A stretch of 64,000 bases of DNA from Watersipora subatra (Eukaryota > Bryozoa > Gymnolaemata > Cheilostomatida > Watersiporidae), in contig NC_088709.1 in the NCBI RefSeq assembly GCF_963576615.1, positions 16,815,264-16,879,263 of the forward strand, written 5' to 3'. A program made the translations under genes and the position numbers. Positions 22,601 to 32,113 of the stretch are shown here, one piece after another. Below the pieces are notes generated by a model that was given only the letters and a program-made list of their open reading frames with translations, searched no databases and was not told the origin of the DNA. The number at the start of each line of letters is the position of its first letter. Position 1 is the stretch's first letter.

Positions 22601-24597
22601 GATTGTTATTATCTTGACTAGGAGAATTAATAACTATATTTTCAAACGACTGCCAACAATTTATTGCATTTCTGAAATGTGATTGGCTGAGAGAATGGTA
22701 GGCAGAGATTATGATAACCTCAGGAGTTTACTAGTTGTGCTACATGCATGCATTTCTGACTCACCCCTTATCTCTACTACCTGACGACAAGTACTGGCCT
22801 ACTTAGGTGTGTTTGGAGGTCCTACATATTAATTAACCCACTAGCACAGTTAATTCCTATGAATGCCGTTTTCTTAAGCCTTGGAATAACAAAGAAAAGC
22901 ACCACCGACAAAAAACTTTCAACAAAAACCAAATTACATTATATTAACTTTTGCAGAGCATGAAACCAAATGTTATTACTTTACCTAATACGAAGGTGAG
23001 GATAAACCATAGGGCCAGACCATACTCAGTGAGAATAAGGCAGGGTGAGATCGTTTTTCCATGCCTCTTGAGATAAGCGGCATAGAAATACATAGTCAAA
23101 AATCCGGCAAATAACAGAATGTTTAATGTCATGATTACTATGGATGACAGGTGCATATCTTGTACTGTCTGGAACCACGCTACAAAAGAGGAAATCAAAG
23201 TAATATTAAACATTACAAGTCACCAACTATTCAAAGTCTATACACGCTTGGTCCAAATAGTTAGTCATCCATCCTAATAGGTGATCAATTAGACGTCTGT
23301 TAAAGACAAGCACACCATTTATTACAGGACAAAACGCCAAAGAGATTATTGATTATAAATTCATAGCAAGGATAAATGACACATCGATTCCTCTTAACAT
23401 ATTCATCACATCGACACTCAAGGGAAAATCACTTACATACCAATCGTTTAACCAACTTGCCAATAAGTAGGTCTGACCTCACAAAAGGAAACATACTAAG
23501 ATGCCAAAATAGAAACTTGACTTTTTGAGTATTTAGTGTTACACAACTAAGTGTTCAGAAAAAATAGGGAAATAGAAAATTCTTATTAAGAATTTTTAGT
23601 GGCATATTATTCGAAACGAATGACCTGTATCTAGTTACTACTTGATAAAGCATTGATGCTCCAAGATCCCAAATGGAAACATTTTCAAGTGAAACTACTA
23701 TTTATATTTTACAACAAAATATTTAAGAAAACTTTACGATATAGACGTAATTCTATGTAGCCTGATTGTGATATTTTTAACTACTCCATCTTTTCTATTA
23801 AGAGTTATTACGATACGCAGATACATCTAGTCTTAGATACCTTCTAAAACTGCTTGATGATTTCCCTCCCCATCCTTTCTTGTAGGCCTACTTGACACGA
23901 AACAAATGATGTCTGCTGCTACACAATCATTTACAGATGGGGCTATAGGCCACCTAGAAAACTATAACAACTAAAACACGCTGACAACCCGTAATTCACT
24001 GTTTTACTATTTCGAATTTATTCAATCAGGTAAATTCTTCGTGTAGAATAACTACTCGGCGAGTACAACTAAAACGTTTAATAACAAATTGATGATACAG
24101 ATAACTGGATTTTGACGATAACAACGTAGATTTTATGACTTCTTTGAGCGTAGAAAATAACAATGAATGTTGGGTTTGAAAACAGTGATTGAAAAACATG
24201 GTGTGATCAGCTAAACAGTAACTTCTGACTCGTAAAATAGTGTTTCCTCATAAAGCAGAACACTTGTGCCTAATTTCAACTACAGTAGACGAAAATACGT
24301 TATTTACTTACGTGGACTCCATGCATAAACATCAATTGATGTAAACGCAGCACTATTTCTTGTATTGCGATAGCAACCATTTCGTTCCTCGCGATCTTTG
24401 TCTTGCTGATATTCGAACTTAAAATTCGTAAAGCAAACAGATTTTAAGCCAACACCATTAACTTGGCTTTCTTCGTCAGTAAAGTCTAACCGAGGAATCA
24501 ACCAATAAGTATCATAACCAATAATCACGAACACGAAGGCAATCAAAAACAAAAATAAGGCAGCGGCAAAGAGTAGTTTCCCAACGAGGGATGCCAT
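3181..24597 (-). CDS. Claudin/PMP22-superfamily-like tetraspan protein with a long cytoplasmic tail (7 exons)
   Basis: Coding exons, 5' to 3': 24597-24312, 23179-22985, 19165-18951, 10818-10646, 9813-9656, 6105-5903, 3372-3181. All have GT-AG borders and compatible phases, totalling 1422 nt or 473 residues. Hydrophobic helices lie near residues 8-27, 107-131, 149-171 and 196-225. The first loop has Trp32, a GLKSVC stretch (Cys55) and Cys75, resembling the W-GLW-C-C pattern of claudins, PMP22/EMP and calcium-channel gamma subunits. The tail, residues about 226-473, is polar and Ser/Pro-rich, with RPVPAPRR (SH3-ligand-like) and PPSY (WW-ligand-like) near 302-331. Such proteins sit in the plasma membrane at junctions or with channels. 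The tail is far longer than in typical claudins. Exact family and function are unknown. The ATG at 24597 was chosen because it directly precedes the first helix. Confidence 0.8.
3754..4225. mobile_element. MITE with CAGTA...TACTG termini (pogo/Tc1-like)
   Basis: The left end CAGTACAATAATCTCTCAC resembles the reverse complement of the right end (CAGTAATCTTTTGCTACTTC), and the flanks are TA-rich. The subterminal wording (ACTTCGCGGTTCA) resembles widespread TA-target MITEs. No transposase is present. Confidence 0.5.
5314..5773. mobile_element. MITE, family A copy 1
   Basis: The ends are imperfect inverted repeats: AAGCTGGTTCCCACTGTATC on the left against the complement of a GGTGAACCTGCCTT right end. 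The interior matches the element at about 9980-10426, including the ATCACCAT block and the middle region. Non-autonomous; the superfamily is uncertain. Confidence 0.5.
5903..6105 (-). CDS. Claudin-like gene, coding exon 6 (tail)
   Basis: Encodes residues 343-410, rich in Ser, Tyr and Pro (SVRSSRPSQFQYD, PGYGYVPKP, DVDSQYSSANQRS). The donor is AGG then GTAAAT, giving phase 0, which keeps the next exon open. Confidence 0.75.
6805..7531. mobile_element. Pogo-like non-autonomous element, copy 1
   Basis: Terminal inverted repeats start CAGTCAAACTCGGATAACTC on the left and mirror GAGTTATCCGAGTTTGCCTG on the right, flanked by TA on both sides. Subterminal repeats of the type TAACTCGAAC recur at both ends. 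The same family occurs inverted at 48158-49277. There is no transposase open frame. Confidence 0.75.
7546..7610. repeat. AT microsatellite
   Basis: Near-pure (AT)n tract just outside copy 1 of the pogo-like element. Confidence 0.9.
8717..8745. repeat. Short perfect hairpin (12-bp arms)
   Basis: GCATGGTGATCA and its exact reverse complement flank a 5-base loop. Intronic; no function is assigned. Confidence 0.6.
9656..9813 (-). CDS. Claudin-like gene, coding exon 5 (tail, SH3/WW-ligand motifs)
   Basis: Encodes residues 290-342. It contains RPVPAPRR, a plausible SH3 ligand, and PPSY, a plausible WW-domain ligand. These suggest the tail recruits cytoplasmic adaptors; this is inference from short motifs. 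Confidence 0.75.
9980..10426. mobile_element. MITE, family A copy 2
   Basis: The left end AACTGGTTCACAATATATCG mirrors the right end (AAAGCTGGATCACAATGTAT in reverse complement). The interior aligns by eye with the copy at 5314-5773. It lies in intron 4 of the claudin-like gene. Confidence 0.55.
10646..10818 (-). CDS. Claudin-like gene, coding exon 4 (tail)
   Basis: Encodes residues 233-289 plus two bases of the cytoplasmic tail, charged and polar (YYSPNGSHYSESEVD, EERQSRKD, MEDYKKPP). It joins in phase with exons 3 and 5. No domain is recognised. Confidence 0.75.
12047..12999. repeat. 21/22-bp minisatellite, about 44 units
   Basis: The core TAGCATGGAAGGT is followed by variable tails (ATCTTCAGA, GCTTCAGA, GATTCACA, GTCTTCACA). 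Units often alternate in dimers, and a block of about 150 bp near 12213 recurs near 12746, indicating higher-order duplication. Confidence 0.95.
14343..15075. mobile_element. Possible TIR element
   Basis: Left AGGCTTGGCTACATACTGAC resembles the reverse complement of the right end (ACGCCTGGCTACAGACACCG). The interior contains a 42-bp palindrome. Family and exact ends are uncertain. Confidence 0.35.
14731..14772. repeat. 42-bp near-perfect palindrome
   Basis: CCAAGCACAAATACTTCAAG is followed by two bases and then its exact reverse complement. The 20-bp arms have no mismatch. Confidence 0.9.
15144..16145 (+). mobile_element. Helitron-like non-autonomous element H1
   Basis: It starts TCTATATATAAATCTC, then GTTTGTCTGTGTCTGTG, and ends GCAACGCCGGGCATTCACCTAG. 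The flanking bases are A and T, as expected for rolling-circle insertion between A and T. The 3' terminus can form a short GC hairpin, better seen in sister copies. Near 15230-15310 the complementary strand reads like a tRNA-derived segment with a B box (GAGTTCAAATCC). The 3' half has internal repeats around CTCATGATATGAAGTTTG. No Rep/helicase is present. Confidence 0.65.
16385..16425 (-). mobile_element. Helitron-like 3'-end fragment
   Basis: CTAGATGCTAGACGTTGCAC then GGGTAATAAAAA matches the reversed 3' end of the H1 family (CTAG, GCGTTGC, GGGTAAT). Only the terminus is recognisable. Confidence 0.5.
18951..19165 (-). CDS. Claudin-like gene, coding exon 3
   Basis: Encodes residues 161-232: the rest of helix 3, a Tyr-rich second extracellular loop (YYSVYHQYKY) and helix 4. 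It starts phase 1 and ends phase 0. Its acceptor CTGCAG at 19166-19171 directly abuts the large minisatellite in intron 2. Confidence 0.85.
19180..19920. repeat. 12-bp minisatellite next to the exon 3 acceptor
   Basis: The unit AACTGTTATACC and variants (TACTGTTATACC, ATCAAATGTTAT, AGCAACTGTTAT) are repeated about 60 times. It begins within about 10 bp of the splice acceptor of claudin-like exon 3. On the minus strand units read AG then GTATAAC, similar to the true junction CAG then GTATTATCC. Long open frames across it (VIPTVIP, ITVGITV) are composition artefacts. Confidence 0.95.
19921..20155. repeat. 230-bp repeat, copy 1
   Basis: Starts CTACTAGTACCCTGGTAGTC, has an AAACACAAAGAATA block, and ends near AGACAGACATGGCTC. 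It aligns by eye with copies at 20596-20835 and 21413-21655. Confidence 0.7.
20179..20575 (-). mobile_element. Helitron-like element H4 with tRNA-like segment
   Basis: It begins CTAGCCGAATGCTTGGCGTT then GCACGGGTATTAAAAA, the reversed 3' end of the family, and ends near a degenerate ATATATCTA. A tRNA-like stretch at about 20430-20487 has A-box-like TAGCTCAATGG and a weak B box, followed by ATTTTAATAATTATAGCCGG as in the sister copies. Confidence 0.55.
20596..20835. repeat. 230-bp repeat, copy 2
   Basis: More diverged than the other copies but starts with the same CTACTAGTACCCTGG and ends near CGCACATGGCT. Its middle carries GGGTTTGAATCC, a B-box-like sequence, so the repeat may be tRNA-derived. 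Confidence 0.6.
21336..21375 (-). pseudogene. Duplicated 5' end of claudin-like exon 3
   Basis: About 42 bp here match 19130-19171 (exon 3 start plus acceptor) with two differences, one turning the acceptor CTGCAG into CTACAG. Homology ends where exon 3 continues. Next to it lie only two units of the 12-bp repeat and then the 230-bp repeat, as at the true exon, so the whole junction was copied before the array grew. It is not a functional exon. Confidence 0.8.
21413..21655. repeat. 230-bp repeat, copy 3
   Basis: Closely resembles copy 1 (CTACTAGTACCCTGGTAGTC, GAGATCATCA, CACAAAGAATA, CCTCGAACCCTGG, ACATGGCTCCTAATG). It is adjacent to the duplicated exon 3 start. Confidence 0.7.
21935..22024. 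repeat. Two adjacent hairpins
   Basis: Hairpin one (21935-21977) has 18-bp perfect arms beginning ACAGCTATATAATACATA and a 7-base loop. Hairpin two (21980-22024) has 17-bp arms beginning AAATCTATTGTGGGTCA with one mismatch. They lie three bases apart. Confidence 0.8.
22985..23179 (-). CDS. Claudin-like gene, coding exon 2
   Basis: Encodes residues 96-160: helix 2, a short basic cytoplasmic turn (KRHGK) and the start of helix 3. It is 195 nt with phase 1 at both ends and a TTTTGTAG acceptor. Confidence 0.85.
23180..24311 (-). other. Claudin-like gene intron 1
   Basis: About 1.1 kb with no recognisable exon or repeat. Both borders fit GT-AG with phase 1. Confidence 0.6.
24312..24597 (-). CDS. 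Claudin-like gene, coding exon 1
   Basis: Encodes residues 1-95 plus one base: helix 1 and the first extracellular loop with Trp32, Cys55 and Cys75. The donor is GTAAGT. The frame stays open about 39 nt upstream of the ATG, so an earlier non-ATG start cannot be excluded. Confidence 0.8.
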
Positions 24598-25580
24598 GCT
24601 ACCAAGTAGTGGTGCTGTAGTCGCGTGCACTGACAATGCTTATAAAAACAACACTATTATCGCAACAGGTAGGCTGGCGCAAACAATGATTTAGCAAATT
24701 TGGAGTTGTCTAATCAAGACTCTGATAATTACAAAACATGGAAGCGTATTATAAAACTACAGTACCTAAAACAGCATTTTTGGGTTGTGTCGACGTGCCC
24801 CAAATCTTTTCACACATGCTAACCTTGAAATTCTTTCAAGTCTGCTAACCAGTGAATGCATAACTCAAGTCCAGAGAAGTAAATGGTCATGCATGCAATT
24901 ATCTAAACCCTTGAGACTTCCATTTTCAGATGGGGCTAAAAATCTCTCAGTTTTTCACATCAAATAAAAATTTCAGAGTAACACACACTAACCAGCAAAT
25001 GGCAAAATTATCTTACTTAGTAGCAAGTCAATAACTGATGATATAACAACTACCAATTTACAAAGTGTAGTGAAAAATGAATTGTTTTAAGAGACAGTGG
25101 CCACTGCGTAATGGATTGTTCTAGGTTTATTCTGAGACATTGATTGAGATTGACTATGAAACAACAGTAATGATAAACATTGAAATATATACAGACTAGT
25201 GTAATACAAAAAAGATACAAAGACAGTGCCCATTTGCAGAAAATGAGCAAAATATTCACAATGAATTAAATGCTGACATTGTCTGTAAAATAATAACTGG
25301 CTTTGATACAGTTGACAATAGGTAGATTAGCTTTTATATAATAAGAAATTGAAAACTAACTAAAAGATCATACATGCACATATAAATGTACCACCCAGAA
25401 ATAATGAGCTATTACACATCCATGTCTGAGGTTGTCTATATACAAAATCCAGATAAAAGAAATGCGTTAGCAAAAGAGGATAGGAAGAGACATCATGAGA
25501 TGACTCCCATCCTCTCCACAAGGACAGTCCATGAACAGGCATCAGCCATCAACCTGTAATACAATAATGGCTCCATCAGA
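24598..25580. other. Intergenic gap between two minus-strand genes
   Basis: Lies between the tentative HMGB-like stop (25581) and the claudin-like ATG (24597). It should hold the HMGB-like 3' UTR and the claudin-like promoter, but I see no clear motif for either. Confidence 0.4.
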
Positions 25581-25616
25581 CTAGCATTTGCTGCTTGAGG
25601 TATCCTCGCGGATTCT
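25581..25616 (-). CDS. HMGB-like candidate last exon
   Basis: The acceptor TTATTAG precedes eleven codons (RIREDTSSSKC) and TAG, in frame with exon 4. It is chosen only because phase and borders fit; there is no homology support. Confidence 0.35.
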   Translation of the reverse strand, partial: RIREDTSSSKC

Positions 25617-28600
25617 CTAATAACAAGCACCTCCTGCCATGTTCTGTGTAACAAAACGAATAGTCGTTAATATTTACTATACACTTGTAACACATTAGAA
25701 GTGGGACTTTCATTTAATGTGCCAAGAAGTTATTAAGTAGGTTGTTAACAATCAGAGATGGATTATTTATTGGCTAGTCATTGAGATGGGCTAGAACTTA
25801 AACCGACATAAAAACACAAAGCAGGCAAGGCAATATTTATTTTGTTAAATACACACATATTGTTTACCATTGACCCACAAAATTGTGTGCACCGTTCAAA
25901 AACTGCGAAAGTATCTTATTGGATGATAACTTAATGAACAGAGTAAAATGTAAAAATCGACGTCAAACTATTAACAAACGCGTCAAACTATTAACGAACG
26001 CAACAGTAGGTCGCCAAGATTAATCTTTGATAAAAAGGATTGCATATAGATAAAACTACAAATAGAGTTATTCGGTTGAAGATTTAGCATGCCCACAAGT
26101 AGTCAGCTTAATATCTAACATACAACTATTCCTCGCTAAACCAACAACTTTAAAAAGACAGGTTAAGTTACACAGTTGGCACTTACCGCTAGCATTATTT
26201 TGTATTAAATGCTAGACAACAATTCTACGACTTGGCATAAAATAACTACTACATTGCTAAAAAGCAACTTCAAAAGCTTTTTCCCAACCCTAGTTTCCAA
26301 TATATAACTTATACTAATATTATATTACATAAGAAACTGGGATATCCCACAAATAAAGACCAAATTTTGAATTGATCGCTGGCTGCTTAGTACTTGGAGC
26401 CATGTACAAGCATTCATATAATTAACAAAACACTTATCCTGTGATTAGTGATAGAGGCAAATGGATAGCAGCATACAAAACCAACAAATAACACTCGAAA
26501 GGTGAGAAATGCAATGAAAGCTTGCTAGCAAGGCCAAGCACAACCTAAATACTATACAGCTCTTCGTCATTTTATATCAATAATGTCTCTATCCCCTTGT
26601 AAGTGTAAAGTATACAAAGAAGAAAGCGACCAATAAATGATTTTGCATAAACACACTAGAATTAAAACTACTCTTAGCAAAGCTACCTGAGTGTTCATGA
26701 TGTCTGCTCCTATAGAAAAAATAAATGCATCTTGATTACACCGACACATGGCCCTAGCATGTTTGCAAACTAAAATCATATGAATTAGAAAATGACATCC
26801 CTTCCAAGTAGTACATGTAGTTGATGTTAACAAATTGCGTGAAAAATCACTACCGCTAATCAGCTTTAAAAATGCAATAACTTGATACAGCGTTATATTA
26901 AATCTCCCTCAATCAAATACTATGGTTTCACAAATCTACAGCTTCTAAGGAGTGCTAAAAGCCTAGGCAATGCCATCTACACGTAATAATAAAAACCAGG
27001 ACAAGTGAGAGGAGTTTAGCTAATTAAAATAATTAAGCTGGCAGTTTTGCATAGAATTCATTGTCAAATCAATGTATTTAGGCTAAAAGTTGTGTATTTT
27101 TACACTAACAGTTAAACCGTACCTATAGGAAGATGTTTAGGAGCTATATTTTCAAGATCCAGCAGATGCATCAATCAAAATATTAACCACTAAAACGACC
27201 AAAAGAACTTTGGGTCCTACATTAACACAATATGACGTGGGTACGCACTACACAAGTAATAACCACGAGCAAGATGCAAAAAGGACACACAAAAACAAGC
27301 CTCGATATTTGGCCAGAGTATATGTGACCAACAAGGCTACACACCATATTCTGTAGGAGGACATTGTACTTCTCCTTTTCCGCCTCATATTTCTGATTAT
27401 ATGGCAACTTCTGGTCATCTGTTAGCCTGCTCCAGGCAGAAGCTCCTTGGCTAATTATCTCTTTGTGATTCATCTTTTCTCGGTTGGCTTCACGAAATGC
27501 CTCCAGAAAATGCAGGTATGCAGATTTGGGTCTTTTTGGAGCATCAGGATTTTTCTATAAAAAAAAAGCACAAAAGACCTACAATGATTTTATGGCATTG
27601 TTGAGTGAAAATGTTCATATTTAAGTTGTATCTGTAAAGCATGACCTTGAATAAAGTTAGATTAACCAATATTACCCTCTTTCTTGATCCTTTACTGCTG
27701 AATCCAGGCGCAGGCACATACATGGACATTTGCGACTCATAACGCTGCTTTTCGACCAAAGCACGTTGTTCATAAGGGGCACGCTCTGTTTCACCCATCG
27801 ATCTCCACTTTTCTGAAGCCATTTTGGTAAATTCCGTAACCTATGCGAAAACAATTGCACGGGACCTTGGTGAACACTCATTATTGATAGTCTAATGTGA
27901 AAGACAGAAAGAAATTGTAAAACAACATAAACATCCAACACACTGCCTAAAAAGTTTATCCAACTTCACATTTGGATTGTTTTTGAAACAATTATTTCAA
28001 GATAATTAATACAGAAATGCTCAATGTACAGATGCCTTTTCAAACATCTTCGACATAATACAAGCAGTTATGCAAAACTGGCGAAAGAATATGCCAGAAT
28101 GCAGAAACTAGCACAATACTTACATTAGATGTGTTGGACTCTCCTGTCATCTTACAGTGATTTCTGTAGTCTCCCATAAAGATGAAGTAAGCAGACATTG
28201 CCTTTTTAGGCCGGTTAGGATCTCTATCAGCTTTACCTACAGAAAGTTGAGCCAGACATTACTTAATAATCTCTATTTTAATATTCGATAGTACAACAAT
28301 CTGATCACCTAACACAATATTGTGGAGAATCCGTCTCCTCACGTTGCTATGATCTTACACTTTTGGACATTTTATTACAAGGAAGCCCTAATTATTACAA
28401 CATTAAAATGACTAGGAAATTAACGCCGCAACTCTTAAACAGCGTAATACAATATATCAGTAGGCTAGCAGATCGTACTGTTACATCTAGCCGCTAGCCT
28501 TGACATCTTACAAAGGGATACATCATGGAAAGTGAGCAAAAGTTATTTCATCAACTTGTTCCTTTGACTGTGACCTCGAAGCGAGTCTGGGATATTGGCA

Positions 28601-28874
28601 CAACATCATATGCAGGCACTTACTTCATGACAACACACTAGTTGGACTGAATTTAACAAAGAAACCTTGGTTTACAAACCAGAAATGAATAATAAGAAAA
28701 TATTTACTGACTTGCAATATTAAACAAGTGATCTTTGCGTCAGATTTTAGCCATGAGCAAATAATAAATATTGTCAAAAACCACAGCACAAATAATACAA
28801 GATAAATTACTACAAGTACAGCTAGCCAACACGACGCCAATGCATAGCTAACGAACAATAATGACGTTACCCAT
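25581..28874 (-). CDS. HMGB-like protein with two HMG boxes (5 exons, last one tentative)
   Basis: Coding exons: 28874-28871 (ATG G), 28236-28124, 27840-27676, 27554-27345 and tentatively 25616-25581, giving 528 nt or 175 residues. Box A runs about residues 8-83: RPKKAMSAYFIFMGDYR, then VTEFTKMASEKWRSM and YEQRALVEKQRYESQM. A basic linker with SKGSRKRKNPDAPKRPKSAY leads to box B (about 98-162), ending YNQKYEAEKEKYNVLLQNM. Order and wording match HMGB1-type nuclear DNA-bending proteins, which bind distorted DNA without sequence specificity. The N-terminus MGKADRDPNRPKK parallels vertebrate HMGB. No acidic C-terminal tail is found; the proposed last exon adds only RIREDTSSSKC. A different terminal exon is possible. 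Confidence 0.8.
25617..27344 (-). other. HMGB-like gene, last intron (tentative)
   Basis: About 1.7 kb without a recognisable exon or transposon. An alternative terminal exon could lie here unseen. Confidence 0.4.
27345..27554 (-). CDS. HMGB-like coding exon 4 (box B)
   Basis: Encodes residues 95-164, a complete HMG box beginning KNPDAPKRPKSAYLHF. Phase 0 at both ends, with donor GTGTGT. Confidence 0.85.
27676..27840 (-). CDS. HMGB-like coding exon 3 (second half of box A, linker)
   Basis: Encodes residues 40-94: VTEFTKMASEKWRSMGETER, YVPAPGF and the basic SSKGSRKR. Phase 0 at both ends. Confidence 0.85.
28124..28236 (-). CDS. HMGB-like coding exon 2 (first half of box A)
   Basis: Encodes residues 2-39 with AMSAYFIFMGDYRNHC. 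The acceptor is TTCTGTAG and the donor GTAAGT; it ends in phase 0. Confidence 0.85.
28871..28874 (-). CDS. HMGB-like coding exon 1 (ATG G only)
   Basis: ATG followed by G and the donor GTAACG. Phase 1 matches the next exon and yields MGKADRDPNRPKK, as in known HMGB proteins. The rest of this exon is presumably 5' UTR upstream. Confidence 0.7.
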
Positions 28875-30544
28875 GGCTAGCCGAACGGTCTTGGTTCTGG
28901 TACTATAAGCACGTTGGTTTATCGAAGGAGTTATTAAAGCGAAAGCTCAGGTGGTCTATTGATAGTAAACTAAAGCAAAAGAAGCACAACCGCCTCTGCA
29001 AAATCAGTAAATGACCCGGATGACAACGTCACGACACCCACAAATCTTTTGACATTAGTTTTATTTTAATCAATATTGTACAAACTTGATGATAAAATTA
29101 TGATATAATTTGAGTGAAAACAATTTTAAGTTTAAAAACTAAAATTTTTAATAATAGTACGTAAGTATTAAAACTACTTTTAACAAAAGGACGCAACTTC
29201 TTGCAATCGAATGAAACCAATTAACGGCCGTTCTGATATTCGTTGACCAACCTCTAAGTTACCTCTTAACCAATTGAGAGACAGTTGTTATAAATAACCA
29301 AAAATCCAAAGAATAACGCGTTGCAATATGATTGGGGGCAATCAAATTACAGCTTATGTTGCCTAAGTATGTACATGATCATAAGGCTAATTGCCTCAAC
29401 GATGGCTCAAAACTTACAAAATGTATAGAAGGAATGTATTATAATACTTTAGTGGGTAAGCCACGGAACATGTTCATAAATTGTTTTGACATTGCAGTAT
29501 GTTTAACAGCAGTTTTACAAATTTGTTGCACTATCATTAATTGCCTTAATGCATCATCATTATCTTTTATATCACGCTGGGAGGGCCGCTGGTGTTGTTA
29601 TATAAATGGATGAACTTACATGAACTGAATCAAAGAAGGGGAGAAGAGAACCCCTCTTTTGTTCCACTTCCTTATATACTGCCTAATACTACCTAATTTG
29701 CTTGTTTTACCCACTAGCTTTATTTGCTAGCTTTCCCCACCAGCGTTATTCATTCACTGTAATTGCCACGACGACTTGCACTGCTTTGAGCTCAGACGCC
29801 AATATAGCCTGAGCCTAACAAACCCTATAATACAGTAGGTGTTTGTTATGCATTAGCTACAGTGGAAACGGCTTTTCAGCAGTACTTGAACCACTGACTT
29901 TTCATTCCGATCGACCATCGCGATGAGGGAAAAGGGTATGTTACACTTGGAACCATGGCTTGGCTGGTAAAAATCAGTGTGGTTTTCTCCGAAACTTTAT
30001 TGTTGCTTTAGAATTTTAAATTTTGCGTTAATTGCACGCCATTGTTTTTTTCGTTTCGTGGAATTGTTCAAGTAGATTAGATTGAGTAGCATTAAGAGGA
30101 CTTAGAATCGATTTTATATGGATAGTGTAATCTGATAATGTGGCTAAATTGTTGTCACTGTAGTGTGCATAAACAATTAGCTAATTTATCGTTATTCTTC
30201 TATTACACACTCTCAGTACTCTAACTAACTAACAGCCAAAGATGTGTACAATACAAAACATTCCCAATAGAACATGTCCAATGCGCATGTCTAAACAGGT
30301 CAAGGTTAGCAGCACAGTATCATGACAACCTTATGTACAGTTATAAAACAAGACTCCACCACTTGATATATATCGATGATATATATATCAAGCGATATAT
30401 ATCAAGCCAACCCTGCCACAGATAAAGCAATTCGTACCAAAGCACTTTGGTGAACTCTGCTTTTTTGTTTATACATTTTAGAAGAGATGCACTTTTAAAG
30501 CAAGTCTTTTTGCCGCATTTATTTTTATTGTGCACTTCAATAAC

Positions 30545-31240
30545 AATGGTGGCACTACAGCTCTACATAGGGCAATGTCAGAAATGCTCCAGTGCCGCTT
30601 CTGTCCCTCATTTACATAAATGACATGCCAGATGTAGTGTGAAATTCAAGGTTTTTGCTAAAAATTTGTTTCGTTCTGCTGAAAGCCCCGAGGACAGTTG
30701 CTATGCAACAAAACCTAGACGATCGAGTCAAATGGGTTGATGATTGGCAAATGCGTTTCAAATGTTTCAGTGAATGTGAAACTTTGTCCATTGTTAGATC
30801 AAACTGCCTGAACCGACATTACAACTACCATATGCAGGGCACCCACCTATTAACAACTGACTCTTTTAAATACTTGGGTGTTACAATTAATAATAGACTG
30901 TCGTTTGATGAACATATAAAAAATAGGCTATAGCAAGGAAAGCTTATGGAATTTTGCATATATTCTAATGAGATCGTTAAGAAAATGTAAGCCTTTAAAA
31001 AGGAAGATTGCCTTTTCACAATTTTTAGGCCCATTTTGGAATACTTCTCTACTGTTTAGAATACTTCTCTACAGTATATCAGGGACCACAAAGGGACATG
31101 TAACAACAGATGTTAAAAGAACTCCTTTTTTTATTGTACACCAAAAAGCATTAGGTAATCTTGATCCAAATTATCTCTTTCTATATATTTTCTTTAGTAA
31201 AATCGTTTCCGCATCACTATATAATACATTCTAGATGCTA
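30545..31240 (+). mobile_element. Decayed non-LTR retrotransposon (LINE) reverse-transcriptase fragment
   Basis: The segment 30655-30933 contains VKWVDDWQMRFKCFSECETL and DSFKYLGVTINNRLSFDEHI, typical of the C-terminal part of jockey/CR1-like reverse transcriptases. Just upstream the plus strand suggests INDMPD, the block before the catalytic FADD, but in another frame. Downstream frames suggest RPILEY followed by TVWN. Several frameshifts and stops separate the pieces, so this is a short dead remnant. The clade is uncertain. Confidence 0.7.
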
Positions 31241-32113
31241 ATGTGATTATTTAGTATAAATTTAAATAGATTGTGGAAATAGTGTGAAAACCCATAATTA
31301 ATTTTGGACCTCATGCTCTCATCAGAGTTGGCCTCATTGCCTGCTTTCCAGTCAAATAGAGATGATATTATCAACCAAAAGTTAGCGAGTGTATATATGT
31401 TATTTTTGCCTGAGTGAGCTAAGGATGCCTTTTTACCTACTTTCTGTTACACTCCATGAGCTCTTTGGATTTTGTTCTTATTGGTTTCAAGGCTTCTATA
31501 GATTCAACATCCTAAAGCTCTTTCTATATACCAATGCATCTTAGGTCACCTCATGATGTAAAGGGCATCAAAGCCTGCTCTAGGTGGTGTAGTTTTGAAG
31601 AGGGGGCGTCTAAAAGCGCTCCAAAGCACTTGTAGATATAAGGCCTATTTCCTTGCAGAAGCTCTGTACATAGCAATATCAGAAGTACAGTGTAATAACT
31701 GAATGACAAACAAAATGCTGTAAGATTCCGTAAAAACAAGTACTTTTTTGCACATTTTATACAATTTGGAGTGAAAGACTTGGATAATCTACTCTTAACT
31801 ATTACAAGAATGTTGGATTTTTGTGTCTGTTGTGAAATGCTTCATTGATGCCTACAACAAAACCCGAAGTATTAGCTTAGAATGTTTGTAACAAAAATGA
31901 ATCAATTCATTCCTGAAGAACAGTAAAGCTTATCTCCATAATGAGTTTCAAGCTCAACTGCTGAGGATCAGAGGATTCATTTGATTAGTGTATGTTGAGG
32001 CCATTGGCGAATAGGCTAATCACGCACAAGGTTCTTTTTTTTGGTACATTTTTTTTTAGAATAAAGTTTTTAAATATAATATCCGCATTGTAGCTGGTGT
32101 TTGTGGTTCTATG

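Larger units (their letters stand above)
19166..22984 (-). other. Claudin-like gene intron 2 (about 3.8 kb)
   Basis: It contains the acceptor-adjacent minisatellite, three diverged copies of a roughly 230-bp repeat, a rolling-circle-like element, a duplicated exon 3 start and two adjacent hairpins. No additional in-phase exon is needed. Confidence 0.6.

Noticed and set aside
29332-29613. Open frame of 93 codons upstream of the HMGB-like gene
   Set aside because: No recognisable domain, no matching splice sites and no neighbouring exon to join.
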